A stretch of DNA of 64,000 nucleotides from Lunularia cruciata. Lineage: Eukaryota; Streptophyta; Marchantiopsida; Lunulariales; Lunulariaceae. The notes below the pieces were generated by a model. The model saw nothing but the letters and a program-made list of their open reading frames with translations, made no database searches and was not told the DNA's origin. Both the position numbers and the translations under genes were made by a program. Where the stretch lies: the NCBI GenBank assembly GCA_948567375.1, contig OX419760.1, positions 21,018,001 through 21,082,000 of the forward strand, written 5' to 3'. This document shows positions 47,755 to 58,278 of the stretch, one piece after another. How positions within the stretch are numbered: the stretch's first letter is position 1; each line of letters opens with the position of its first letter.

Positions 47755-49131
47755 CGTGACAAAGTAACCGCAACAGCAAACCCGAACCACCAACTGCAAC
47801 CGCAAGAACCTCACCAAGTGCCAACACCACCATGTGCCAACACCACCAAGTGACAATACCAACTAAGCACCACCCACTAATGTAACTCTAACCAAGATAA
47901 CTACACTTGGAGAAAGGGCAAACTGTAACCTGTCATCATAACACGCACTCTCACGATCTACAGGTCATCACTTCATGCCTCACCGGAGAGAAACAAAGGT
48001 AGTCTGACTGATCATCACTCTAGCCTCACCATTGAGAGTACACCAGAGCACCAACGCTCAAAAGTCAGTGCACCTCACACAAACGTGGTGCACAAACAAG
48101 AAGCAAAGAATGGAGGGGATCCAATCATAAGAAATCTAAACAAAAACCCTCTATCTCATAACACAACACGGGACTGACTCTGCCACCATTTGGCATTTGA
48201 CATAAGAGAAGTTCGTATCCAAGTCCTAAGCTACCAAGATCACCAAGAATGGGATCAAACTGCCTCTCCTAGCCAAAGCTACATGTGTATAGATAACAGT
48301 TGTACAGTCATTATGACAACAAGTGAGGGTGGACCAGTTGGCTAGGGCACCAATCTAGGAACAAGAGATCTAGGGGTCAAACCCTATTGCGCACAATCTA
48401 GCAGGGAAGGCAGATTTTGCCAACCAATGACCAAGATCTACTCTAAACTAGTTAGCCTCACGCTAGCAAGCTGGCTTGCTGGCCCTTTTGGCCCTTCTAG
48501 GCCTTTGTAGCCTCTCATAGCCCACAACCCTATGCCTCTAAACGCCAAAATTCAGCCAAATGAGGCCTTTCTTCTTGCCACTTCGAACCTCCTCCAAAAT
48601 TAGCAAAACTTCTCCAAATTTGTGAAAGTTCTCCAAACTAGCAAAACTCCTCCAAATCCGGCCAAACATCAAAAAATCCTCCAAATCTGGCCAAAATCTG
48701 ACCAAAATCTGACATAAAATCTGACATAAACCCTAAAGTTGGCTATCCGCCAAATCCCCTGCTAACTTTCTACTTGAGCCAAATTGACAACACGAGTTTT
48801 TCCAAATCACAAATTCATGAGAATAGCTTCCCAACTCTACCTTCAATTTGACTTTCTAAGCCCAACTTGTAGAAAATTGGTCTTGCTTTCACCTCCTGAG
48901 CTCAAAATCACAACCATTGCTCAGAATTTGCTCCTTCTTTGCTCAAAATTTGGCCAGCGCTTCCGCACACCGTCCGCCTAACTGCCAAATCTGCATCAAT
49001 TGAACAAGCTTCTGCACACTAAGGAAACACTGAACTTGAATTGAGCTACCAACAATCCACCGAGCTTGGAGATACCACTTACACTCAAAGTTCCTGCACC
49101 CAATTTCCCCCTGAATTCACTTCTCTGATGT
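47755..49131 (-). other. C leader region
   Basis: Non-coding stretch between the 5' repeat and gag, about 1.4 kb. Its edge at 49131 has a partial Met-initiator-like ATCAGAG directly after ...ATTACA. A second PBS-like TGGTGGCAGAGTC lies near 48183-48195 (minus), so the exact end of the 5' LTR is uncertain. It includes the SINE-like segment at 48327-48400. Confidence 0.5.
48327..48400 (+). repeat. tRNA-derived SINE-like segment
   Basis: GGTGGACCAGTTGGCTAGGG resembles a pol III A box region (48329-48346), and GGGGTCAAACCCT (48373-48385) resembles a B box. The distance between them is tRNA-like. I find no clear tail or target duplication and no full cloverleaf, so this could be a decayed SINE head or chance. 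Confidence 0.35.
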
Positions 49132-49570
49132 AATTAGATTGCTTACCACTCTCAACTCAACACAACTCATATCAGTACTTGATCTGTCACTCTATAAACT
49201 GCCAACAACTGGGCACTAATTACAGTCAAGCCACACCCACTCAAGCATAGAGAATCCAAGTGACGCTCGTCGACCTCTGTCCACCATAGCCAGGAACTCG
49301 AAGGCTCAACATCAGAGAAGTGAGCTCCTTGGAGCTCACTTTGAAACTATACCCCCTGGACTCAAGCTAGCTCTGAAACCCTAACGGTCCCACTGATGGC
49401 ACACTTGACAGTGCAAAGTGACGGTGGGCCCCACCGTGAAGTCAGTACCCCAAACACAAAATCTGACCATTGAAAAGTAGTCTTTGAGAAACTGTTGAAA
49501 TAACTCTAACTACTATCACTGGAACTCTAGTGTCCGAGCATCTAGATGCAGCACTACAAATGGCGTGACA
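49132..49570 (-). repeat. C 5' terminal repeat (Y block)
   Basis: Begins TGTCACGCCATTTG on the minus strand next to the TSD caaa and ends ...CTAATTACA. It matches 31250-31692 with scattered differences. The X block present at the other end is missing here. Confidence 0.8.
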
Positions 49571-49574
49571 CAAA

Positions 49575-49742
49575 GGATGCCATAGAAGTGTGGGTATTTA
49601 ATGGATTTGCAAGTTTTTATTGTGGTTCATCCACTACTATTCTCATGTGGCAACACCATTGATAGACCTCTTGTGAAAGAACTCAAGCTTTCAATGGACC
49701 ACCAAGCACAAAGACACATTCCAGAAGTTGAAACATATGGTG
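49575..49742 (+). pseudogene. Family D pol, middle fragment
   Basis: 168 bases of the RT/RNase H connection of D (GFASFYCG-type segment), caught between element C and element A6. It is in frame with 31137 on the left and with 56347 on the right after one TSD copy is removed at each insertion. Confidence 0.8.
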
Positions 49743-50478
49743 TGTAATACCAGGGTTAGCCATATGATCTAGATGTGAAATTCGGTTTGGTAACTTCTAG
49801 AATGATGTTATACATGATGGTCAAAATAGATCAGATAGAAGTATCACCAAAAGAGTACTTCTACTAATAGGGCAAAAACCAAAATAAACTTGAGAACCTT
49901 AGAACCAATAACTAGACATATGATTTAAATGTGAGAATTGGTTTGGTAACATCTGGAAGGATGTTACGCAGGATGGACTAAACAGATCAAAAAGAGGTAT
50001 CACCAAAAGAGGACTTCTACTAATAGAGTAGGAACCAAAATATGCTTGAAATCTTTGAAGGCAATTTTGGAGGCCTAAATGGAAGAATTAGGCCTCGAAT
50101 ATGTACAGATTATTCCCCCCCCCAACAGAGCAGATGCTAGCCTTCCCTCCCCCCTGCTTTGTCTCATTGAGAGCTTTCCAATGGTACCTTACGTGATTCT
50201 GAGATTCATACAAGAAGATTCCCTAAAAGATTCCCTCCGGTCAAAGCTTGTTTGACCAACCAGATAGGACCTAGAACAGACAGGTCACCCATCCAAGTAA
50301 GTAATCCAAGGGTGGAGCTTGCTGCAGGTCACCTATCTGTGTCCCTAATCCTATGGTGGAGCTTCCTTGGAGGAGATCCTCTTTGTCTATATATAAAGAG
50401 AAGGTGCTCCCTTGGGGCATCGAATGTTTGAGTGTGCAATCTATGTTTTCTCTCTTCTCTTGTCCTTGGAGTATTACA
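49743..50478 (+). repeat. A6 5' LTR
   Basis: TGTAATACC...GTATTACA, 736 bases, two U3 repeat units, a shorter C run near 50114-50121, TATA-like TATATATAAAG near 50388. Confidence 0.94.
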
Positions 50479-50479
50479 A

Positions 50480-50491
50480 TGGTATCAGAGC
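50480..50491 (+). promoter_or_regulatory. A6 primer-binding site (Met-initiator tRNA)
   Basis: TGGTATCAGAGC one base after the LTR, an exact match to the usual plant Met-initiator PBS. Confidence 0.92.
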
Positions 50492-50843
50492 AAGTGTTAT
50501 AGTCCAAGAGAGTGGATCATCCCTCTTGGAATAGCACGAACTACTGAAACTGAGTAATTTGAGGTGGAGAACATAGAGTAATCGCTAGACTTAGGAAGGG
50601 CTTCAGAGAGCGGATGGGATGGATGCACCAGGGGGACAATTTCCCGCACCTAGCTTTCCACTTTCAAACCCATTCACATCAAGGTTATGTACATCTAGCG
50701 TGAGCAGATGAGGGTATCGCTAGTTTATCACTTTGGTGCGGAATTCGTAGACAAAGTGATGAACTCACCAAACCCGGTGATTCTACCTGTGGTGATATAT
50801 GACAGAGAGTGGGATTTGACGATCTACATTCTATTATGATAAT

Positions 50844-51047
50844 ATGGATATTAATGTCCCAAATCCTCTCCCTTTCAACACTCAAGTAGAAATCCGTTAT
50901 GTAGTGAGGCCGAAAGTGATGTTTAGAGATTTTGTGGTTAGGAATTTTGGTGAGGAGTATTATCAACTAGTGATAGCTTCTGAGGTCCCAATGGTAGTTC
51001 TGATAGTTTGTGCGCCTTCCAGAGTGATTATATTGACTCTATATTGA
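50844..51047 (+). CDS. Family A small 5' ORF b (A6)
   Basis: 67 codons (MDINVPNPLPFNTQ...). Recognisable copies lie at 1633 (A2) and 13324 (A4). It follows a first small ORF (MDAPGGQFPAPSFP start at 50620; intact 64-codon form at 13098-13292 in A4) by only a few bases, and precedes gag. I do not recognise the product; no knuckle or membrane segment is obvious. It could be a leader peptide, a cleaved first part of gag, or the relic of one frameshifted ORF. Confidence 0.45.
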   Translation: MDINVPNPLPFNTQVEIRYVVRPKVMFRDFVVRNFGEEYYQLVIASEVPMVVLIVCAPSRVIILTLY

Positions 51048-51080
51048 AGTAGACGTTAGCAATCGGGTGTTGCAGGAACC

Positions 51081-52170
51081 ATGGATCCGTAGTTGCAAGA
51101 GCTGGTGCAAGGAATGCAAGGGATGCTGAATGAATTTTGAGAGATTAAGATGACCATGGAGACATTACAAAGTCGAGTGTAGATCCTCAGGAACGATCAA
51201 GCCATCCAAGGAGAAGAGCCGTCTCAAAGCTCAATACCTACGACTAAAGTACTTGGAGAGGCACCCGTGCCTACGAACCCTATCAACGATGAAGCCACAT
51301 TGCTACTCCGGATGAAGAAGACCTGCAACATCGAGCCTTACAAGGGGCAGCGTACGATGGGAGTAGTGGAAAATTGGATCTCAAGAATGAATCAATATTT
51401 CTGATTGTTCTCAATAGAGATCACAGAGCATGCTGCAGGCATGTTTGCATGTGGGTACTTGACCGATAAAGCGCTCACATGGTATGATGCTTGGGAACGA
51501 TCCATGCTGGCCAAGAGAAGGGAGGTCACATGGACAGCAATGCAAGAAGGACTGCTGAAGAATTTCCAATCGGTGGATTTTGTGTAGATGGCTTGAACCC
51601 GACTATGGGGATTGAGACAAAAGAATAGCGTACAAGAGTATGTGGAGGCATTTCTGGATCTACAAGTTGCGATTATTGACATGAGTCCAGCAGAGGGTCT
51701 TGACAATTTCAAACGAGGGTTGAAAGAGCGGATTCGCCAAGAAGTCATGGTGCAAAACCCTTGCATGGTATTTGAAGCCATTGCTTGTGCGCAAAGAATA
51801 GCAAGAGCATTACGTGGAGGTGAAGGAGTAGTTCCACCTCAACATTATCGGGCAGAAATGCCACACATGGGTGGACAAGTACCAATGGAATTGGGCAACC
51901 TTCAATTCCGGGATCAAGGAGCACGACCACTTCAAGAGGAGCGGGGACGGGTAGGAGAACAAAGAGATGAGTCCCACGAGGAGAAGGGACTCAAGGAAAA
52001 CAACGCCGTTGTTACAATTGTGGCCGTATTGGGCACATATCTACCAATTGTCACACTCGTTTCCCTAGAGGCCCTCGGCCTTTGTACAGGCAATCTTTGA
52101 ACAACATGGAGAGGCACATTGAAGAGGAGGAGGTGGAAACCACTTTGGAAAACAAAGATCACCAATAAAT
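51081..52170 (+). pseudogene. A6 gag, broken
   Basis: ATG at 51081 (MDP then a stop). Capsid segment 51300-51800 (NIEPYKGQRTMG, KALTWYDAWERSML, FLDLQVAIIDMSP). The zinc knuckle CYNCGRIGHISTNC (52010-52051) is intact but in another frame than the preceding 162-codon stretch, so there is an indel between about 51950 and 52000. Stops at 51093, 51138 and 51585. Confidence 0.8.
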
Positions 52171-52263
52171 GTACCTTGCGGCCTTACTGGCTCAATAAGG
52201 AAGCAGAGAAGTGAGGGAAGGAAGAAGAATAATGCGCAAAGATCACGAAAGGCAACCTTACAA

Positions 52264-53511
52264 TTGATTGTCGTGAATGGAATCCTAGAAGGTAATCAAG
52301 TGAGAGTATTAATAGATCCGGGAGCAACAGAGAATTTCTTGTCTTGCTTTGTTGCAATAAAATTGGGAATGGATCTAGAGAGAGATGGAAGTGAAGAAGT
52401 AGAGTTACCAAATGGACAAACAGAGAGGATTGAATCATTACCTAGACGGGTAACCTTCTCTGTAGGAGAATATCAGGAAGCAATTGAGTGGCGAGTGATA
52501 CAATTAGCCCATTATGATGCAATTTTAGGCATGCCATGGATGGAGCAGTACAACCCAATGGTGGATTGGAGGAAGAAAGTAGTGAGAACCCACCAATGGT
52601 CAATCATTGGGGTTAAAGAAAAATCACACAAGCAGAAACTGCCTCTATATGTTGTAGGGACGACAACTGTCTGTAAGACCGATAGATGTTTTATGGGTCT
52701 AATAAGAGAAGTCCAGAGTGCACAACTTGCTGGACAAATTCCTGAGAAATTGAAGGATGTGGTGGATGAGTTTCAAGATGTCTTTCCCCATGATCTACCC
52801 TCAGGATTACCACCTAAAAGGCTAGTAGATCACAAAATAGAGACACTCTCGGGGAAGACACCTCCTTGTAAGGCCCCATATCGCCTATCACCTCATGAGT
52901 TGGAGGAGTGTAAGACTCAAATTGAGGAGATGCTACAAAAAGGGTTCATCCAACCTAGCATATCACCATATGGGGCCCCTGTCTTGTTTGTGAAGAAGAA
53001 GGATGGTACAATGCGCATGTGCATTGACTATCGAGGTCTCAATCAACAAATAGTGAAGAACAAATACCCCTTACCTTGCATGGATGACATGTTTGATCAA
53101 CTCCATGGAGCAAGATACTTCACCAAACTAGACTTGCGGAGCGGTTATAATCAAATTCAAATTGCAGAGGAGGATGTGTACAAAACTGCCTTTCAAACCA
53201 AGTATGGCCACTTTGAGTATCTTGTGATGACTTTTGGCCGCACCAATGCGCCTGCCACTTTCATGAGCCTAATGAATGACATATTTCGTCCATACTTGGA
53301 TAAGTTTGTTATCGTCTTCTTGGATGATATCTTAGTATATAGTAGCACGATGACAGAACACAAACAACATCTACGAGAGGTCCTCCAGATTCTAAGACAG
53401 AATAAGTTGTATGCCAAAATCTCAAAGTGTGAGTTTGGCAAGTCTGAAGTAGACTACTTAGGGCATAGAGTAAGTGCAGAGGGCATTCAAGTATTGACAG
53501 ATAAAATATAG
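52264..53511 (+). CDS. A6 protease and reverse transcriptase (partial pol)
   Basis: 415 codons. The protease comes first, with [12 protein letters not shown] (active-site Asp kept; Pro replaces the usual Ser/Thr) and [14 protein letters not shown] about residues 200-400: [20 protein letters not shown], then [10 protein letters not shown] with the catalytic Asp pair, then [15 protein letters not shown] stop at 53509 (TAG) ends it just before the connection domain; RNase H continues in the same element. Complete domains inside a broken polyprotein. Confidence 0.85.
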   Translation: MIVVNGILEGNQVRVLIDPGATENFLSCFVAIKLGMDLERDGSEEVELPNGQTERIESLPRRVTFSVGEYQEAIEWRVIQLAHYDAILGMPWMEQYNPMVDWRKKVVRTHQWSIIGVKEKSHKQKLPLYVVGTTTVCKTDRCFMGLIREVQSAQLAGQIPEKLKDVVDEFQDVFPHDLPSGLPPKRLVDHKIETLSGKTPPCKAPYRLSPHELEECKTQIEEMLQKGFIQPSISPYGAPVLFVKKKDGTMRMCIDYRGLNQQIVKNKYPLPCMDDMFDQLHGARYFTKLDLRSGYNQIQIAEEDVYKTAFQTKYGHFEYLVMTFGRTNAPATFMSLMNDIFRPYLDKFVIVFLDDILVYSSTMTEHKQHLREVLQILRQNKLYAKISKCEFGKSEVDYLGHRVSAEGIQVLTDKI

Positions 53512-54207
53512 GTCATTCAAAAATGGAGTGCCCTAGAAGATCAGACTCAACTTAAGAGCTTCTTGGGGTTGACGGGATTCTATTGTAGATTTGTCAAGGA
53601 CTTCTCCAAGGTTGCACAGCCTTTAACGGCACTACTTGGCAAGGAGAAGAAGTGGACATGGGGAGCCGCACAAGAGTTGGCCTTTCAAGAATTGAAGGCC
53701 GCCTTGCTACATGCACCAATCTTGAAGTGGTATGACCCAAAACGTCCAATCAAGTTGGCTACAGATGCATCAAGCGTAGCAATATGAGCAGTCCTACAAC
53801 AAGAGTGGCATGACGGATGGCATCCAATTGCATATTTCTCTCGAAATTTGTTACCGGCAGAGCGCAACTACCACACCACAAAACAAGAAGAGGTGGCCAT
53901 TGTTCTAACAACTAAGCATTGGAAACACTACCTGGGCAAGAAGGCATTTGTAGTAAAGACACACCACAAACCTCTTGTCTACCTCGAGACGCAGAAGGAT
54001 CTATCTTGTCGCCAAATTTGGTGGGCAGAGTGGCAACAATGCTTCAACATGACAATCACCTATGTGGAAGGTAAGAAACAATTGGCAGATGCATTCACCC
54101 GTATGCCAATGGCCAAAAACTTGGTGGTAGAGGTTAAGATTAACCCTGAATTTTGGCAAGAGATTCTAGCTACTACAAAAACTAATCCACAGATTGTAGA
54201 AGCTTAA
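53512..54207 (+). pseudogene. A6 connection and RNase H
   Basis: FYCRFVKDFSKVAQPL, then TDASSVAI followed by a TGA (53785-53787), then YFSRNLLPAERNYHTTKQEE and KPLVYLETQKDLSC, ending in ADAFTRMP. The RNase H acidic residues are partly visible. It ends at a TAA at 54205. Confidence 0.82.
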
Positions 54208-54315
54208 TCATCCAAAGGTGTCACCAACACCCAAGGACTCACCTTTCGGGATGGCAGATTATGGATCCCAAATGTCCCAGACTTACGCACCACCATTCCA
54301 GCGGAATGTCATGAT

Positions 54316-55338
54316 TTGGCTATTGCAGCTCATGTCGGCGTAGACAAGACCTTGGATGCAGTCAAGCGCCATTACTATTGGCCCAAGATGAGCAACGACG
54401 TGATGGACTATGTGCGTAGCTGCCTACTTTGTCAACAGAACAAAGCTTCTAATCAAGCTCCTGCAAGGCTCCTTCAACTTCTCTCCACTCCTACCCAATG
54501 TTGGGAACAAGTGAGTATGGATCTCGTCTGCGAATTACCCAAGACCACCTCAGGGTTTGACTCCATTGTGGTCTTTGTGGACCAGCTCAGAAAAATGATT
54601 CATGTACGCCCTACCACCAAGGAGGTGACCGCTCCACAACTAGCTCAACTATACTTAGATGCAGTCTTTGCTCACCATGGCTTATCTAGAGTAGTCATCA
54701 CCGATAGAGGCACCCAATTCACCAGTTTGTTTTGGCAAACACTCTTTGGTTTCTTCAAAACCAAGTTGGCCATGTCTACAGCTTACCACCCACAAAAAGA
54801 TGGCCAAACAGAGCGGGCTAATAGCACAATTGAAGACATGTTACGCGGCTTCACCTTAGAAGAGCAAGAGAGGTGGGACACCCTACTACCGTTGGTGGAA
54901 TTTGCTTACAACAATTTAGTGAATGCCTCCACCCAGGTCACTCCGTTCTTCCTCATGTATGGTGAGCATCCCTTCACACCTTCTAGCTTGATGAAGATCC
55001 ATCCAGTGACTACCAAGGTTGATGCAGTCAACACATTTGTTTCTAGAATCCAACAAGGTGTGGAGAGTGCCAAGCACAAGTTACAAATTGTGCAAAATCA
55101 ACAAAAGCAGTATGCTGATGCACACCGTAGGCACATGGAGTTCAATGTTGGGGATCAAGTGTGGCTATCAACAACCAACCTCACATTAGTTGGATCTCCT
55201 AAGCTCAGACCTCGTTTTATTGGGCCTTTCTCGATTCTTCGTCGCATCGACGTTGTGGCCTATCACCTTGAGCTACCACCACACATGAAGATCCATCCAG
55301 TGTTCCATGTCTCCCTACTATGCAGATATGCTCCCTGA
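54316..55338 (+). CDS. A6 integrase (partial pol)
   Basis: 340 codons. HHCC zinc finger (DAVKRHYYWPKMSND and CLLCQQNKAS). Catalytic core with SMDLVCELP, ITDRGTQF and GQTERANSTIEDML for D, D and E. The C-terminal GPY-type segment contains KLRPRFIGPFSILRRI and HPVFHVSLLCRYAP. It ends at TGA 55336-55338, where A4 has CGA: a C-to-T change that cuts off the chromodomain. Confidence 0.87.
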   Translation: MAIAAHVGVDKTLDAVKRHYYWPKMSNDVMDYVRSCLLCQQNKASNQAPARLLQLLSTPTQCWEQVSMDLVCELPKTTSGFDSIVVFVDQLRKMIHVRPTTKEVTAPQLAQLYLDAVFAHHGLSRVVITDRGTQFTSLFWQTLFGFFKTKLAMSTAYHPQKDGQTERANSTIEDMLRGFTLEEQERWDTLLPLVEFAYNNLVNASTQVTPFFLMYGEHPFTPSSLMKIHPVTTKVDAVNTFVSRIQQGVESAKHKLQIVQNQQKQYADAHRRHMEFNVGDQVWLSTTNLTLVGSPKLRPRFIGPFSILRRIDVVAYHLELPPHMKIHPVFHVSLLCRYAP

Positions 55339-55593
55339 TCAGGCCAAGGTCCTTCCACACAGGACATTCAACCTTGTTCAACACTCATTGATGGCATAGA
55401 GGAATATGAAGTGGAGCGGATTCTCCAAAAGCGCATGCGTGGTACTCGCTATCCGCGGGTGGAATATCTAGTACAATGGAAAGGTTAACCCCCCTATGAA
55501 GCAACTTGGGAACCCGCTGCCAATTTGGCACATGCACCGGTGTTGGTGCAAGCATTTGAGCAACAATTGCGCAACGAGGACGTTGTGTCTTAA
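55339..55593 (+). pseudogene. A6 chromodomain tail, cut off by a stop and frameshift
   Basis: EEYEVERILQKRMRGTR and VEYLVQWKG, followed by a frame change at the CCCCCC run near 55490. In the intact arrangement it is fused to the integrase and binds methylated H3 (known for chromoviruses). It is followed by a purine-rich tract and the 3' LTR. Confidence 0.85.
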
Positions 55594-55606
55594 AAGGAGG
55601 GAGGTC

Positions 55607-56341
55607 TATAATACCAAGGGTTAGCCATATGATCTAGATGTGAAATTTGGTTTGGTAACTTCTAGAATGATGTTATACATGATGGTCAAAATAGATCAGA
55701 TAGAAGTATCACCAAAAGAGTACTTCTACTAATAGGGCAGAAACCAAAATAGACTTGAGAACCTTAGAACCAATAGCTAGACATATGATTTAAAGGTGAG
55801 AATTGGTTTGGTAACATCTAGAAGGATGTTACACAGGATGGACTAAACAGATCAGAAAGAGGTATCACCAAAAGAGGACTTCTACTAATAGAGTAGGAAC
55901 CAAAATATGCCTAAAATCTTTGAAGGCAATTTTGGAGGCCTAAATGGAAGAATTAGGCCTCAAAAATGTGCAGATCCCCCCCCCCATACAAAGGAAAGGC
56001 TGGCCTTCCCTCCCCCTTGCTTTGTCTCGTCGAGAGCTTTCCAATGGTACCTTACGTGATTTTGAGATTCCTACAGGAAGATTCCCTAAAAGATTCCCTC
56101 CGGTCAAAGCTTGTTTGACCAACCAGATAGGACCTAGACCAGATAGGTCACCCATCCAAGTAATTAATCCAAGGGTGGAGCTTGCTGACAGGTCACCTAT
56201 CTGTGTCCCTAATCCTATGGTGGAGCTTCCTTGGAGGAGATCCTCTTTGTCTATATATAAAGAGACGGTGCTCCCTTGGGGCATCGAATGTTTGAGTGTG
56301 CAATCTATGTTTCTCTCTTCTCTTGTCCTCGGAGTATTAAA
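55607..56341 (+). repeat. A6 3' LTR
   Basis: Starts TATAATACC (G changed to A in the first dinucleotide) and ends GTATTAAA instead of ...ACA. The TSD tggtg follows directly. Confidence 0.92.
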
Positions 56342-56346
56342 TGGTG

Positions 56347-58278
56347 TCTTCAAGATCTATTCTTCAGCCATATGACCCTCAACTACCTTGTGTGGTTGAT
56401 TTTGATGCTTCTAACTTTGCCATTGAAATTGTGTTGCAATAAGAATTTCAAGATGAGTTACATCACATTGCCTTTGTATCTCATTGCCTAAACATTGTCA
56501 AAAGGAATTACTCTACTCGAGATCAAGAACAACTAGCAGTGGTATATGCCACCAAGGTTTGGAGACATTATCTCTTGTAACAAGTGATAATGCAAACCAA
56601 TCCCAAATCCTTGTTACGAACATTATATTTGTAGCACATGAAGAGTCAACATCATCAATGGGAGGAACAACTACTATTGTCTGACATCAAACTTGGGTAT
56701 AAACCTGGTTGGTTTTATGTCATCCTTGATGCACTATCACAATAACCTAATTTAAAGTCTCTTCTTCTCATCATGATGGCAATTATGGTGGTATCAATCA
56801 ATTCTAAATTCCAAATTGAGTTTAGGACCGCTTTACAATAGGACCCTTGTTTCAGATGGTACAAGGCCATCTTACAACATGCAATAAAGAGTACAACACC
56901 TTCTCCTTCAAGGAAGATCTTTTATTCTATCTAAACCAGATCTATGTTCCAGCCAAGGGTGATCTCTAACTTGTGCGCCTTCAAGAAACCCATGACTCAT
57001 CAATCATTGGTCACATGGATGTATACAAGACCTTGGATACACTCCAACATCAATGGAGGTGGCTCAATATGGCACAAGATGTTCAAGATTTTGTTTGATA
57101 TTGTGGGAGTTGCCAATGCAACAAGGCCAACAACCAAAAACCAAGTGGACTCCTTCAACCACTCCCCATCCATTACTTGGTGGGAACACATGAGCTTAGT
57201 TCTCATCACATACTTGCCCAAGACAAAACAAGGTCATATACCAATTGTGGTGTTTGTGGATAAACTTAGTAAGAAAATCCATTTGGCACCAACTTTTGAT
57301 ACCATGGATGCTCCAACATTGGCATAAATCTACTTTGACAATATTTTCAAGCATCATGGGATGACTTGTGTACTCATATACAATTGTGATCTTTGATTCA
57401 TTAGAAAAATTTTGTAAGCACTCTTCCAAAGACTTGGCACCTAGCTTACTTTGTCCATGACCTATCATCCTCAAATTGATAGACAAATTGAACATACATA
57501 TCACACCTTGAAAGATGTGCTTTGTGCCTTTATCAATGTTCACTATACTAACTAGGATGAGAATCTTGTAGCTACTAAGTTTGCTTATAGTAATTCCAAA
57601 TAGGTAAGCATCAAATTCTCTCCCTTTTTCCTTACTTTTAGCCAAGACCCACTTGTTCCAAATTCCTTTCTTACTCTGCTTCATCTCATGTCTCTCATAC
57701 TTCCACATTCTTGACCACCATATATTGATCCCTACAACAAGCCAAATCCCATCTCCTTGTTACCCAAAATTATCAAAACAATATGCAGACCAAGACCATC
57801 ATGATCTCACTTTTCAACTTGGTCATGCTTTCTTCTAGTAAACTACCCTACCTATGTGATACCCAAGTTCATAAACTTGCTCCTAAGTGGTTAGGTCTAT
57901 TTGATGTCACCCAGATCATTTCTCTTATTGCTTTTTGACTTGCCTTGCCTTCTCATATGCAAATCCACCCTATCTTTCACATTTTAAAACTAAAATCCTT
58001 TATTTCTAATCCATCTTCCTTTTCTCTTGTGTCCAGCCCCCTCCTCCTCTTGTGCTTATCAACAATCATGAAGAGTATGAAGTTGATCATATCCTTGCAC
58101 GTCGCCACATTCAACATGGCCGCCAACAACATACTGAGTACAAGGTCTTTTGGAAAAGGTATTCTCTTTATGATGCCACTTTAGAGCCTCTTTCTTATTT
58201 CCAGAATGCACAAATGACCATCCAAGAGTTTAAAGCTTCAATAGTGATGAAGATATCACCAACTAGTAGTGGGAGATA
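56347..58278 (+). pseudogene. Family D chromovirus, 3' fragment (RNaseH-INT-chromodomain)
   Basis: RNase H remnant 56370-56760 (VVDFDASNFAIEIVLQ). Integrase 56940-57600 (WWEHMSLVLITYLPKT, IPIVVFVDKLSKKIH, MTYHPQIDRQIEHTYHTL). Chromodomain 58070-58230 (EEYEVDHILARR, EYKVFWKRYSLYDATLEP). The purine-rich GTAGTGGGAGATA is at 58266-58278. Stops are frequent throughout. This is the oldest large element in the window. Confidence 0.82.

Larger units (their letters stand above)
31138..49570 (-). mobile_element. Ty3/gypsy element C encoding a DNA methyltransferase and a PHD finger
   Basis: Flanked by 4-bp TSD caaa (31134-31137 and 49571-49574); removing one copy restores an open D frame, which fixes both ends. 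Minus-strand order: LTR part (49570-49132), leader, gag (from 47754), two zinc knuckles, protease (about 45790-45190), C5 methyltransferase (44860-43900), RT, RNase H, integrase, PHD-like finger (to 31973), terminal repeat (31802-31138). B2 and the solo LTR B3 lie inside it; without them it is about 9.9 kb. Composition is richer in GC than A, B or D. All frames carry stops, so this copy is dead. Confidence 0.9.
49743..56341 (+). mobile_element. Ty3/gypsy chromovirus A6, best preserved family A copy
   Basis: 6599 bases, 5-bp TSD tggtg (49738-49742 and 56342-56346). LTRs 49743-50478 and 55607-56341 are highly similar, with scattered differences. PBS at 50480. It contains the two small 5' ORFs, a broken gag, long open PR-RT and integrase stretches, and a chromodomain. 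It is inserted in D 172 bases from element C. Confidence 0.94.

Noticed and set aside
48784..48981. 65-codon plus-strand ORF in the C leader
   Set aside because: Low-complexity, no similarity to anything known, and it lies in repeat leader sequence.
57196..57708. 170-codon minus-strand ORF
   Set aside because: Antisense to the decayed D integrase, which is readable on the plus strand.
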